From contig NC_012871.2 in assembly GCF_000003195.3 (NCBI RefSeq), positions 17,056,658 to 17,120,657 of the forward strand: a stretch of DNA of 64,000 nt, given 5' to 3'. The stretch comes from Sorghum bicolor. Taxonomy: Eukaryota > Streptophyta > Magnoliopsida > Poales > Poaceae. The first letter of the stretch is position 1, and every line of letters starts with the position of its first letter. Position numbers and translations under genes: made by a program. The notes under the pieces are model-generated. The model was not told the origin of the DNA, ran no database searches, and saw only the letters and a list, made by a program, of their open reading frames with translations. Of the stretch, positions 21,936 through 33,320 are shown piece after piece.

Positions 21936-22329
21936 TGATTGATGACAACAACCTCGAGTATGTTTGAAGTGAGGTTTTCATGTTGACTTAGTTTATATAA
22001 GCATGTGACAATAAGATCAAAAAGGGATTAGTCATGCTAATATCAACCAAGCCTAATATCCTGCATCCAAATATGTGAGGTGTATACAACAGGATACAAC
22101 ATATGGCTCATAAGATATCAGAGTAAAAACGCGGAAGCAACACAGTATGAGCCAAAAACACATGACCTAGATAAATCATCATGAAGCACAAGTGTCATGT
22201 CACACAACTATAAAGCTATAAAGCAATGTATCTCACAAATGCATAAGGTAAACATGATGCATGAAAGGTACAACACACAAATAACCAGAAGCCCCACTCA
22301 CTAGCTCCCCCTAAGACTAACATACTCTC

Positions 22330-22949
22330 CCTCTCCCCCTTTGGCATTAAACGCCAAAAACCTAAGAATTTGTAGGCGGAGATAGAGCGGAGGAGTCACA
22401 TGGCACTGCCTCGAACTGATCTGCATCATCATCAGTGCCATCACCGGTGGACTCTAAGGAAGCCGTCCGACCCTCTGACACGTACTGGTGAAGTAGTCTA
22501 GGTCGGCTCTATGTGCTCTGGAGCAGTCTGTGTCTCGACCTGAGCCTCAAGTCCTGTCGAAGTGGCTGCCATAGACTCGGTGGTCGTCACTGAGGACTCT
22601 GGCACTGTAGAAGAAGGAACAAGCTGCTCAGATAAAGCTACTGACAAAGACAGACGCTCTGTAGTGGTGACTGGCAAGGTAAAAGCTACATGTGCCTGTT
22701 GAGGAGGTGGAGTAGGCATGCTAGTCAGAGCACTGTAGGAAAAGGACAAATCCTGCCCAGCTGAAGAATCTAGAACCAATGGAAAAGCTGAGGCAGACTG
22801 TGGAGTGAAACCTGAGTGTAGAGGTGTAAAGTGAGGAGTCTGCTCAAAGCCAGAGGAGATAGCACCCTGAGATACCTTGTGCTGAGGAGTGGTGAACAGG
22901 CTATGAGCAGGTAGCTAGAGGGGCGTTGTGACTGACTCTGAAGCCCACT
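22330..22949 (-). pseudogene. SIRE post-pol (env-like) region, 3' part
   Basis: A minus-strand open stretch at 22498-22779 encodes a Ser/Thr/Pro-rich, low-complexity segment (TTTERLSL, VTTTESMAATS). This composition is seen in the region between pol and the 3' LTR of SIRE-like elements. It is cut by the Tat1 insertion and no intact ORF remains. Confidence 0.5.
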
Positions 22950-23400
22950 TGTGGGGGTATAAACCCCTATACCCTTACGGCTGGACTTGGGTCAGGAGGC
23001 TTGGCCCATTACGAGACGAGTCCAAAGCTTGATCCGACAACCTGGAGTTCCGCGCAAGGAAACAAGATGTGGAGATCAAGCAGGATTCTGGTCGGTTAGA
23101 ATAGGAATTATCCATGGCAATTGTAACCGACTAGGATTAGTTTCCAGATCTGTAACCCTGCCCTCCAGACTATATAAGGAGGGGCAAGGGACCCCCCTAG
23201 GACACATCATATTCTCTCAACACAAATCAATACGACCAGACGCAGGACGTAGGTATTACGCCAACTCGGCGGCCGAACCTGGATAAAAAGCTTGTCCGTG
23301 TCTTGCGTCACCATCGAGTTCGTAGTTTGCGCACCGTCTACCGATAAACTACTACCGTGGGTATACCCCAAGGTAGACTGCCGACTAGCTTTCGTCGACA
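22950..23400 (+). repeat. 5' LTR of Tat1
   Basis: It starts TGTGGGGGTATAAACC and ends GTCGACA. A TATA box (ctatataagga) near 23170 would drive the element RNA. A 99-codon open stretch at 22987-23286 recurs identically in the other LTR and is not a gene. Confidence 0.95.
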
Positions 23401-23420
23401 GTGGCGCGCCAGGTAGGGGC
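23401..23420 (+). other. Primer-binding-site region of Tat1
   Basis: The sequence just inside the LTR reads gtggcgcgccaggtagggg. A TGG start and this position fit a primer-binding site. I did not identify the tRNA. Confidence 0.6.
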
Positions 23421-23450
23421 AGTGTGCGTGCAACTTTTCCGGCGAACAAG

Positions 23451-26400
23451 ATGGTCACGATCCCAGCTTCCGCGACCGTGCCCGAAGGCCTCACGTTCAC
23501 CGTCGGCCAGATCACGTGGACGACGTGCAGCGGCGGCTTCGCGACCACGGTTCCGAAGGAGATCCAGATCCAATCTGAGATCACGCCGTCTCCGACCACA
23601 CGCATGACGACACCAAGCGCCCGACCACCGTTCCCACTCTACAAGGGAAAGGAGATCGACTGCTCGGACCTCCTCCAAGCGCTCGATCGCACTGACTCCA
23701 AGCTACTCGAAGTCTCCCAACTAATAGATGGAGTTCTGCGCCGGCCCGACCAAGCTGCTCGAGCGGATTTTTCAAAATCCCGCCGGCCAACTCGTGTCGC
23801 CACACACGAACGGCTGGGAACGTCCCTAACGATAACCTCAACCCCCTCAGGACGATCCGTCGAGCTCAAAAAGGAAGACTATCCTCGCGGCCTGAACAAC
23901 TCGGCCTCTGTTTACTCACAGCATGTCCAATCCGTTTTCAGCAAGGCGGGTTGGTCGCCGACAAGGAACAATCGTCACCATGTCAACATGGTGACAATCC
24001 GAGAGCTACGGGACGGCCAGGTTTCCAGCACCAACTCAAGCACCGGCTCCGTCCCCACCGAGGTTATAAACACCGAAGACGAGGGCTACGACCTGGATTT
24101 TCCTTCACACCCTCTGGGTTTCGACCGATTCCCGATATTCCCCCCCCGGCGAGGGGATATTGTGTTCAATGTCAGCGCCGACGAACCGGCTGTTGACGGA
24201 GAAACAGATGACCAGAGGCAACTCCGCGAACAGCGTAACGCCGATCGCGCCCGACGGCGTGCGGACGAGCAACAACAGATGCCACCAAGTAACCTCAATG
24301 ATGCCTTTGACATGGTCGGGGACCAGCCAGTCTACAAAACGCCAAGCGCCAACGTGGCTGTCGCCATGGCCAACCTGGATCGGCTTCCTGACACCCCCGA
24401 ATGCCAGGGAGTCCGGACCAGCATCCGAGCACACCTGATCGCCGCAATGGGACAGACAGCCACTCTGCTCAAGAGAGTCCAGGACGTCTCTTATACGGAA
24501 GCCGCCTCCGACCAGACTAATCGTAGCCAGGTCTCACCCAGCAGGCGTCACCGCAGCCGCTCCCCCGACAACCGTCGAGGGGACTCGCGGCGCGACGATG
24601 GTGGTCGGGACGCCGATGGCCGCCGCAAGCAAATTCATGGCATACGCGGCCAAGAAGAAGATCAACACAGGGATCTCCGCCACAACATCCCTCCCAAAGA
24701 TGCCCGGGACCGCATCAACAGGCGCGCCGCAGAGAGAGCAGTCCACGAAAACCTGCGCCGCATCGAGTACGATGCGACCCACGGTCCTCCAGGCCTAAGA
24801 CAGTTCTCCTCACACCTCCGCCAGGTCGTGTGGCCCCGCAATTTCAAGCTCGAAAAACTTAAAAAATACGACGGCAAGGAAAATCCAGAGAACTGGATCA
24901 CTCTCTATGAAATCGCCGTCCGATCAGCGGCAGGAGATGAGCACGTCATGGCTAACTACTTCCCCGTAGTCCTCGACCAGGCTGGTCATCAGTGGCTTCT
25001 CGGCTTGCCTGAGGACTCCTTCGACTCTTGGGAAGAGCTACGCCAGGCTTTCATCGACAACTTCATCGCCACATGCGAGCAGCCTGGAAACAAGTATGAC
25101 CTTGAAAGGATAAGAGACAGGAAGAATGAACCTCTGCGCGATTACATCCGACGATTCTCGGATATGCGCCTCAAAATCCCGAAGATTTCTCATGACGAGG
25201 CCATATCAGCCTTTATCAAGGGCTTGTGTTTCCATGAAGCGCTGAGGAACAAGCTGTTGCGTAAGCGCCCATCAACGGTAGCAGAGCTCCTCGCCACGGC
25301 TAAAAATTACGCCGATGCTGATGACGCAGAAAAACTAATCCGAGACGATGCGAGAGGCCCCGACCAGCCTTCCCGGCGAGATGACGGTCGTGGTCGCTAC
25401 GACAACAGAAATCACCGCCGCTCTGACAACCGCGATCACCGAGAGGGTTGGGATCGGCGGCGCGACAGCCGCGACGACTTCAGAGGAAAGCGCCCTCGCG
25501 AATACGACCACGAAGTAAATACGGTCAAACGTCCCAATGGACGACGGGACTACCAAGACGACTACAACAAAACGTTGAAGGGACCGTGCCAGCTACACCC
25601 AAAGTCTAACCATACCATGGAAGAGTGCCGCGTCCTCAAAAGTATCTATACACGGCGGGCCGCCCAAGAGGACTCCGCCAAGAAAAATAACAAGCGCGAC
25701 GGGCACGACCACGAAGATGAGGATGAGGACCAAGACAGGGACCCCCGACACCAATACGTCAGCCCTACCGACGTGGTCCACTCCATTTTCGGGGGCAAGG
25801 TCTCCACTGAGTCCAAGCGAGAAAGAAAGCTGTTAAAGAGAGCCTGCCTCAACATAGACAGCACGGACGGGCTGATCGCAGATCCGAAATTTCCCGCGTG
25901 GTCCCACAGGGAGATCTCGTTCAGCAGGAAGGACCAGTGGGCCGCTATCCCAGAGCCGGGTCGTTTCCCACTGATTGAGCACTCCTTAAATGTCTCGAAG
26001 ACCGCAAGACCAATCAAGCAAAAACTGCGACGGTTCGCTCGTGACAAAAAGGAGGCTATTAGGACAGAAATAACACGGCTTCTAGCAGCCGGATTCATAA
26101 AAGAAGTGTATCACCCCGATTGGCTCGCCAATCCGGTTCTTGTACGCAAAAAGAATAATGAATGGAGAATGTGCGTTGATTACACCGATCTCAACAAACA
26201 CTGTCCTAAAGATCCTTTTGGTCTTCCTCGCATCGACGAGGTGGTCGACTCAACGGCCGGATGCGAACTACTCTCCTTTCTAGATTGCTACTCTGGTTAT
26301 CACCAGATCTCGCTAAAGGAAGAAGATCAGATCAAAACATCCTTCATCACACCCTTCGGCGCATACTGCTACACTACCATGTCTTTCGGACTTAAACACG

Positions 26401-29072
26401 CCGGGGCCACTTATCAAAGGGCCATCCAGCAATGCCTCCACGACGAGATTCGCGATGACCTCGTCGAGGCCTATGTGGACGACGTGGTCGTAAAAACAAG
26501 GGACGCGAGCACCCTAATCGACAACTTAGACCGAACCTTCAAGGCACTCAATAGGTACAAGTGGAAGCTCAACCCCAAGAAATGCATTTTCGGCGTTCCT
26601 TCCGGTCTACTGCTCGGCAACGTCGTCAGTCGCGACGGCATACGACCAAACCCTTCAAAAGTCAAAGCCGTACTCGACATGCGACCACCGAAGAACGTCA
26701 AGGATATTCAGAAGCTAACCGGATGCATGGCCGCCCTCAGTCGTTTCATCTCAAGGCTGGGAGAAAAAGGCCTCCCTTTCTTCAAACTATTGAAAGCGTC
26801 AGAAAAATTTTCTTGGACAGAGGAAGCCGACGCTGCGTTCACTCAGCTTAAGACCTTCCTCACTTCACCACCTGTCCTCACAGCGCCTCAGCCCAATGAA
26901 GACCTACTCCTTTACATTGCTGCAACCGACAGGGTTGTTTCCACGGCAATAGTGGTCGAGCGAGATGAACCAGGTCACGTCTTCAAGGTCCAGAGACCCG
27001 TTTACTTCATAAGCGAAGTCTTAAACGAGTCCAAGGCCAGGTACCCACAAATACAGAAGCTTATATACGCCATCCTGATAACGTCAAGAAAGCTGAAGCA
27101 CTACTTCGACGGCCATCGAGTCCTGGTGACAACCAGCTTCCCTCTCGGGGACATCCTGCGCAATAAAGACGCCAATGGCAGAATCGTGAAATGGGCAATG
27201 GAATTATGTCCATTTTCCCTAGAGTTCCAGAGTCGCACCACTGTCAAGTCTCAAGCCCTGGTCGATTTCATTGCCGAATGGACGGATCTCAACGAGCCTT
27301 ACGTTCCCGATGTCTCAGACCACTGGTCAATGTTCTTTGACGGGTCCTTGAACATCAACGGTGCAGGCGCTGGGATATTGTTCGTATCACCCAACAAGGA
27401 CAAACTCCGTTACGTCCTTCGGATCCTTTTTCCGGCGTCAAACAACGTCGCCGAATACGAAGCATGCTTGCATGGCATACGACTAGCCGTTGAACTGGGG
27501 GTCAAGCGCCTCTATGTCTATGGCGACTCCGCTTTGGTCATCAACCAGCTCAACATGGAGTGGGACACAACCCACGAGAAGATGGATCTCTACTGCAAAG
27601 AAATTCGCAAATGGGAAACTAACTTCTATGGCATAGAGTACATCCACGTGGTCCGGGATAAGAACCAAGCAGCAGACGCGTTATCAAAGTTAGGCTCATC
27701 TCGGGCCCAAATCCCGCGGGGTATTTTCGTCCAGGACATCCATGAGCCGAGCGTAAGCTCCCCCCTGGTCGACAAGCAACCCACCGAGGCAATGCTCATA
27801 GATGACGCCACTCCGACAACCGGCGGGTGTGACTGGCGTACCCCGTTCATCAAATACATATCAGACGGGACAGGCTTTCAGGACAAAACAGAGAACGAGC
27901 GCCTCATCCGACGATCAAAGAACTACATCCTGGTCGACGGAAAACTCATGCGGAAAAACGCAAGCTCCGAAGTACTGCTCAAGTGCATACCCCAAGATGA
28001 TGGTATCAAGCTCTTGGAGGACATACACGCTGGATCCTGCGGCAATCACGCCGCATCTAGAACGCTGGTCGGAAAGGCTTTCCGAGCAGGTTTTTATTGG
28101 CCAACCGCGGTCGGCGACGCAGAAAAACTGGTTCGGCATTGCGAAGGATGTCAATTTTTCGCTAAGAGGACCCACGTACCTGCCCATGAAATTCAAACCA
28201 TCCCGTCGTCTTGGCCCTTTGCTTGCTGGGGGCTTGACATGATCGGACCATTTAAACCAGCCCCGGGCAATTTCAAGTTTGTCTTCGTGTTAATCGACAA
28301 GTTCTCCAAGTGGATTGAATACATGCCCCTGGTCAAGGCAACCTCCGAGAAGGCTGTGGAGTTTCTCAGTCAAATCATACACAGATTCGGCATCCCGAAC
28401 AGCATAATCACCGACCTGGGCACCCAGTTTACTGGCACCACTTTTTGGGATTTCTGCGATGACAGAGGCATAGTCATAAAATATGTGTCAGTGGCACATC
28501 CACGTGCCAACGGTCAAGTCGAACGTGCTAACGGAATGATCGTTGACGCCCTAAAGAAAAGGCTGTACACCGAAAACGACAGAGCACCCGGTCGATGGAT
28601 GAAAGAATTGCCGGCAGTGGTCTGGGGCCTCCGAACTCAGACCAGTCGAAACACAGGGGTGTCTCCCTACTTCATGGTATACGGTGCAGAGGCGGTCCTG
28701 CCGTCTGACATACACTTCGGATCCCCTAGAATCGAGCACTTCGACCAGGCGACCGCCGACAACGCCAGAGAACTTGAAATCAATTGCATGGAGGAAAAGC
28801 GTTTAGTTTCATGTCTCCGAACAGCAAAATATCTCGCGGCAGTCAGGCGATACTACAACAGGAACGTCAAGGACCGTTCCTTCGTGGTCGGCGATCTGGT
28901 GCTTCGATGGAAAACAAGCCAGCAGGGAATGCACAAGCTATCCACTCCCTGGGAAGGACCCTTCGTGGTGACCGAGGTCACACGACCTACGTCCTACAGA
29001 TTGGCATACCCAGACGGAACACGAGTGCCTAACTCTTGGCACATCGACAAACTGCGACGTTTTTATCCATAA
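23451..29072 (+). CDS. Tat1 Gag-Pol, 1,873 aa, protease region deleted in frame
   Basis: The ATG at 23451 is the first after the primer-binding region. Residues 1-450 are an acidic/Arg-rich N-terminus. The Gag capsid domain follows (residues about 460-650, WLLGLPEDSFDSWEEL, FIKGL), then an Arg/Asp-rich linker and a degenerate knuckle (CQLHPKSNHTMEEC). At about 25975 the sequence jumps from the pre-protease segment (FSRKDQWAAIPEPGRFPL) directly to IEHSLNVSK, the lead-in to RT. The Asp protease with its D-G-G/S motif is absent. RT is intact (FLDCYSGYHQI, YVDDVVVK), then RNase H, a second RNase H (MFFDGSLNINGAGAG... DKNQAADALSKL) and integrase (HHCC CEGCQ; DLGTQF; ANGQVERANG). No stop or frameshift interrupts it. 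Cleavage would need protease in trans. Confidence 0.93.
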   Translation: MVTIPASATVPEGLTFTVGQITWTTCSGGFATTVPKEIQIQSEITPSPTTRMTTPSARPPFPLYKGKEIDCSDLLQALDRTDSKLLEVSQLIDGVLRRPDQAARADFSKSRRPTRVATHERLGTSLTITSTPSGRSVELKKEDYPRGLNNSASVYSQHVQSVFSKAGWSPTRNNRHHVNMVTIRELRDGQVSSTNSSTGSVPTEVINTEDEGYDLDFPSHPLGFDRFPIFPPRRGDIVFNVSADEPAVDGETDDQRQLREQRNADRARRRADEQQQMPPSNLNDAFDMVGDQPVYKTPSANVAVAMANLDRLPDTPECQGVRTSIRAHLIAAMGQTATLLKRVQDVSYTEAASDQTNRSQVSPSRRHRSRSPDNRRGDSRRDDGGRDADGRRKQIHGIRGQEEDQHRDLRHNIPPKDARDRINRRAAERAVHENLRRIEYDATHGPPGLRQFSSHLRQVVWPRNFKLEKLKKYDGKENPENWITLYEIAVRSAAGDEHVMANYFPVVLDQAGHQWLLGLPEDSFDSWEELRQAFIDNFIATCEQPGNKYDLERIRDRKNEPLRDYIRRFSDMRLKIPKISHDEAISAFIKGLCFHEALRNKLLRKRPSTVAELLATAKNYADADDAEKLIRDDARGPDQPSRRDDGRGRYDNRNHRRSDNRDHREGWDRRRDSRDDFRGKRPREYDHEVNTVKRPNGRRDYQDDYNKTLKGPCQLHPKSNHTMEECRVLKSIYTRRAAQEDSAKKNNKRDGHDHEDEDEDQDRDPRHQYVSPTDVVHSIFGGKVSTESKRERKLLKRACLNIDSTDGLIADPKFPAWSHREISFSRKDQWAAIPEPGRFPLIEHSLNVSKTARPIKQKLRRFARDKKEAIRTEITRLLAAGFIKEVYHPDWLANPVLVRKKNNEWRMCVDYTDLNKHCPKDPFGLPRIDEVVDSTAGCELLSFLDCYSGYHQISLKEEDQIKTSFITPFGAYCYTTMSFGLKHAGATYQRAIQQCLHDEIRDDLVEAYVDDVVVKTRDASTLIDNLDRTFKALNRYKWKLNPKKCIFGVPSGLLLGNVVSRDGIRPNPSKVKAVLDMRPPKNVKDIQKLTGCMAALSRFISRLGEKGLPFFKLLKASEKFSWTEEADAAFTQLKTFLTSPPVLTAPQPNEDLLLYIAATDRVVSTAIVVERDEPGHVFKVQRPVYFISEVLNESKARYPQIQKLIYAILITSRKLKHYFDGHRVLVTTSFPLGDILRNKDANGRIVKWAMELCPFSLEFQSRTTVKSQALVDFIAEWTDLNEPYVPDVSDHWSMFFDGSLNINGAGAGILFVSPNKDKLRYVLRILFPASNNVAEYEACLHGIRLAVELGVKRLYVYGDSALVINQLNMEWDTTHEKMDLYCKEIRKWETNFYGIEYIHVVRDKNQAADALSKLGSSRAQIPRGIFVQDIHEPSVSSPLVDKQPTEAMLIDDATPTTGGCDWRTPFIKYISDGTGFQDKTENERLIRRSKNYILVDGKLMRKNASSEVLLKCIPQDDGIKLLEDIHAGSCGNHAASRTLVGKAFRAGFYWPTAVGDAEKLVRHCEGCQFFAKRTHVPAHEIQTIPSSWPFACWGLDMIGPFKPAPGNFKFVFVLIDKFSKWIEYMPLVKATSEKAVEFLSQIIHRFGIPNSIITDLGTQFTGTTFWDFCDDRGIVIKYVSVAHPRANGQVERANGMIVDALKKRLYTENDRAPGRWMKELPAVVWGLRTQTSRNTGVSPYFMVYGAEAVLPSDIHFGSPRIEHFDQATADNARELEINCMEEKRLVSCLRTAKYLAAVRRYYNRNVKDRSFVVGDLVLRWKTSQQGMHKLSTPWEGPFVVTEVTRPTSYRLAYPDGTRVPNSWHIDKLRRFYP

Positions 29073-29349
29073 AGTTTTAATCACTTTCTTTTGTAAGTAT
29101 CTTATAATTTTTGATAATGAAATTCTCTATTTTTTGCCTATACCTTGTCACACACAGCACTCGGCAAAACTCCTGCAATGGATGCTCTTAGCGACAACCA
29201 AGACAAATACGGTGACACGTCACTCAGATATTTTTACAGCGCTCAAAACAACAGTCATGACAAAAAGTAAACTTTATTACAAACTTTACATACAAAGTTT
29301 ACAATAAATACCCTGACGGGCAGACACTAGTCTATTCCTACAGACTACT

Positions 29350-32300
29350 TTATTGGCCTAGCTGCTCGGGCTGATCACCCGCCTGGCCCTGCTGCCCGGA
29401 CGAAGGGGTCGGGGCCACCGGCGCCTGGCTGGTCGAGACCGCAGGCGTCGACCGCCCATCTCCAGCAACGGACGTGCCCGACAACTCCCTGGCCGACCTA
29501 TCTGAGCTCGGCTGGTCTGGAGGAGTGGCCATTCCGCACAGATTGATGTCGCCGATCACTGTCGACGACAAGTCCAGCAGACTACTCCGAAGCTCGTCCG
29601 CGTCCTGCGGGCCGACTTCCTTCGGGTACCCCTTCTCCAGCCTGCTCAAGTCGACCAGGGGGTAGTGGGCGCGCACCATGGTGAGGACGTGCGCGCCGGC
29701 AAACTCCCCGGCGTCCTTCACAAACTGCTGGAGCCAGTCCCACGCCCGTTGCGCCTTCTCGACCGGGGTCAACTGCGGCGCGCGGGGCTGGCTCTCCGGG
29801 AGCTCGGGACTGATCAGGTCTAGGACCGGGGACACTCCTTTCCAGATCCTGCAACAGTTGACCTTCCAGGAGTCCCGGTCCTTGGTCAGATCGTCCAGGT
29901 GCTTTTTGGCGTTCACCTTGAGCACTGCAAACGAAACGAAGCGTTATTTTCGGCATAAAAAAGGGGCAGGCAGTAACCAACAAGGCGGCAACCATTACCA
30001 GATAGCTCCCGGTCTTTTCGACCCAACTCCTCTCCTGCTCGCCGCCCGGACTCCAGCGCACCGGCGAGCTGTTGGCTGAGCTGCTCCTTCTCTTGTTGGA
30101 AGCTCGCCACCTCCTCCTCCAAGTCTGCGTGAATCCTAAACTGGTAAGCAAAGCAAACTATACAAGTACGCGAAGCTGCTCGGAGCGTGTGACTAACCTT
30201 CTTGCAGCCGGTACTGGTCGGCCAAACGACGAGCGAGGTCGAGACGACGCTCCTTTTCGGCACTCATCTCGACCACCTTCTCCCCGACCTCCGCCCGCAA
30301 CCGGTCTACCTCCGCGGCAAGGGCCTTGTTCTCGGCCATGACGCCTTCTATCTGGTCAAAGCACCGTTTCCGGTACTTCGCCGTTTTCATTGCGTCCTAC
30401 AAAGCAAGCATATAACGACCATGCAAGACAAGGCAAAAGAATGTGCAGCAGTGCAAAAAGCCGCTTACCTTGACTTCGTCGACGAGGCGCTTGGCCGCGC
30501 GCTCCACCCTGGCGGCCTCTTCGGTCTCGGCGAGCTCCTCATGCCCGATAAAGTGATCCCCGCGTTGGCGCCACACATACACGTGTTGGCGGCCATCACG
30601 GGGACGACCCTCGATCTCTTCCACCTCATCATCGGAGGCCGCCCGGGTTTCCTCCTCCTGTGCTGCGTCACCCCCGGTGGTGGTCCCAGGTATTACTGGC
30701 CCTTGGACCAGACCTGGGGAGCCCGCAGCAGAGGAGGCTCCTGCTCGGGGCGGCGTGGGGACTTCACTCCCCCCGGCAGGAGGAGCGGTCGGAGATCTTC
30801 CCTTCCCTGAGGAGTCAGTTGGGGGAGCCTCTCCAGCCCTGGTCGGGCCGCTTGTCGTAGTCGGTGCCGCGCTCGGGAGCCCCTCGGTGCTCCCAGGCGC
30901 GACTGCAGGTGTTGGCTGCTCTGTGGTCTGGGGGGCCGCATCCCCAGAACCGCGGGCAGGCTCGCCCGTCCCTTGGCTGGCAACCTGGCCGGGGTCGACA
31001 TCCGATGCCGCACTACAGGAACAAAAGTCAAATTTCAAAAAAAAAAAATCAAAGAGGAGTCCAAAAATACGTAAGTCGAACACTTACAGGTCTGATCGAC
31101 GGTGGGTGGCGGTGAACCTCCTCCTCGCCCGGCCGGTCGGCACCTGCACCCCCGTCTCGACAACTTGCGGTGCAGGGGCGTCGCTGGCCACTCGATCAGT
31201 AGCGGCCGGCGCATTATCTGGGCAACCCCGGGGTCGTCGGACCAACGACGGCGCAGCCTCCTCCTCGTCGTCGTCGTCAACGATCCGCACGAGCCGACGA
31301 CGCTTCGGTGCTTGGCTGCTCTCCGCCGAAAGATCCGCCGGCAAAGGATCTGCCGGCAATGGCCTCTTCCCCGCTACCCTCTCCTCGGAGGTCGGGATGG
31401 GGCGGGCTTGGTCCTCTTCACTGCTGGTGTAATGAGTACACCGAGCAGCGTCCTCCTCTGGCGGGTCTTCTCCCGCAGGATTTTCCATCCCCGGTGCCAG
31501 TGATACATACACTGTGCACCGGTCGACACCGCCGATCTGCAAAAGCAACAGAGATGAGTCAACTGCCGATGATATACGAATGCTAAAACAGAATCTGCTA
31601 CATACCTTTGGTGCTGGTCGTCCTAACTTGAAGGCTTGCACCCGATCACTACCACGGATGAAGCCTCCGTCCGCGAAGTTAAACAGCTCGTTCAACAGCT
31701 GTTGTACCTCCGCTTTCTCCAAGATCTCCGACCGCATCCTGGTCGGGTCTGCGCTTCCGGCATACTCGTACGCCGAGTGCACCCTCTTCTGGCAGGGCAT
31801 CACCCGGCGGCAAATGAAGTTGCCGACCACGCCAAGCCCGTCCAGGCGCGACCAGTCGATCAGCTTCATGAGATCCGCCACTGGACCGTCGAACTTCGGG
31901 CGGTCGGTCCAGCTCGTCCTCTTCTCAGGAATGTATCCCACGTCGCAGAACGTGGAGCTGCCCGGTTCCTCCCTGATGTAGAACCACTTCCTGTACCATT
32001 CGGTCAAGGAAGTGTTCCATGGACAGTGCAGGTAGCGATTCTTCATTCCATCACGAAGGTTGAGGTATACTCCACCTGCAACCTTGGAGCCTCCAACTGC
32101 TCCCTTCTTCCTCAAGCAGAAAAGATACCGGAAAAGATCGAAGTGCGGCTCTATGCCAACATAGGCCTCGCACAGGTGGATAAAGGTGGAAATGAGGAGA
32201 ATTGAGTTCGGGTGCAGATTGCAAATCCCGATCTCGTAATACAAAAGAAGACCTTGAAGAAAAGGATGAACAGGAACACCAAAACCCCTCTTAATGAAAT

Positions 32301-32493
32301 CTTCAAATACGACGATCTCACCGGCACGAGGGTCGGGGTAGCTCTCCCCCTCCGGTGCCCTCCAGCCGCCGAGCTCCGGGCCGTGCAGAAGCCCCATATC
32401 GACGAGGTCACCAAGAGATTTTGTGGTGCTGCGAGACTTCTTCCACTCCTTGGCCATCAGTTCGGCCCTCTTCCTGGAGTCGCTCTTCGCCAT
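29350..32493 (-). CDS. Tat1 antisense spliced gene, 926 aa, putative gypsy-type transposon protein
   Basis: Six exons on the minus strand, 31606-32493, 31088-31536, 30469-31012, 30198-30396, 29999-30124 and 29350-29924, join in phase through GT-AG introns. They sum to 2,781 bases, exactly 927 codons. Residues 1-300 (VPVHPFLQGLLLYYEIGI, FIHLCEAYVGIEPHFDLF, KWFYIRE) resemble the plant 'putative gypsy type transposon' family (PF04195 in my memory). A Pro/Ser/Asp-rich middle follows, with a KRRRL basic patch, then a coiled coil (EVDRLRAEVGEKVVEM, LEEEVASFQQEKEQL) and a C-terminal helical domain. It sits between pol and the 3' LTR, reading toward pol. Expression and function are unknown; intact splice phases in a young element suggest it is maintained. 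Confidence 0.78.
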
Positions 32494-32904
32494 TAGAGGT
32501 GCGAATGTGGGCTTGAGTTAGGAAGATGCAGGAGATTGGAGAAGATGAGAGCGGAAGGTTTGAAGGCAATGGCAGGGTAAGCGGTACAGGCGGACCTATT
32601 AGGCTCTTATCAGCCCGCAACTCCACCTCTCCCACTTCCTGTATTCTCGGGAAGTGGGCAGGCCATGCGGCGGACGCGGCGTTTCGGTTTACAATGATTA
32701 TAGACAATTAATGCGGCGGATTTTTCGTACCAATTGATGGTTTCCTTTTCTCAAACCATGCAAAGGCGGTTGCACAAGTTGCCAGGCGCAACTTTTCATG
32801 CATCCGTCTGACACCCCGTCAGGAGGCCTCGTCACGTCAATTTTAACTGGGAAGATCTTTTCAAAAAAAAAACAAGACGACACATACGCCAGAAAGTCAA
32901 CAAT

Positions 32905-33320
32905 CCGGGGACTGCACCGACCATCGGGCATTCGACGCTCGGGGACTGGTCGCCCAGTCTATCAGCTCGGAATTTCAAGGACTGCGCCGACCACCGAGCA
33001 CTCGACGCTCGGGGACTGGTCGTCCAGTCTATCAGCTCGGAACTTCAAGGACTGCGCCGACCACCGAGCACTCGACGCTCGGGGACTGGTCGTCCAGTCT
33101 ATCAGCTCGGAACTTCAAGGACTGCGCCGACCACCGAGCACTCGACGCTCGGGGACTGGTCGTCCAGTCTATCAGCTCGGAACTTCAAGGACTGCGCCGA
33201 CCACCGAGCACTCGACGCTCGGGGACTGGTCGTCCAGTCTATCAGCTAGACGCTTTAAAAAACTGCACCGACCACCGAGCACTCGATGCTCGGGGACTGG
33301 TCGTACAGTACAGCGACACA
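32905..33320 (+). repeat. 70-bp tandem repeat array, about six units, in Tat1
   Basis: Units starting actgcgccga recur at 32981, 33051, 33121 and 33191, exactly 70 bp apart. Diverged units start at 32911 and 33262. Each contains gacgctcggggactggtcg and cagtctatcagctcgg. The middle copies look identical by eye. The array lies between the antisense gene start and the 3' LTR. Confidence 0.92.

Noticed and set aside
22987..23286. 99-codon open frame, identical at 33906-34205
   Set aside because: It lies wholly inside the Tat1 LTRs; identity reflects LTR duplication, not conservation.
30677..31432. 251-codon plus-strand open frame
   Set aside because: It is opposite the antisense gene's exons 2 and 3, crosses its introns and is low complexity.
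32905..33320. Possible CRISPR-like array
   Set aside because: Units are contiguous 70-bp tandem repeats without unique spacers, in a plant retrotransposon.
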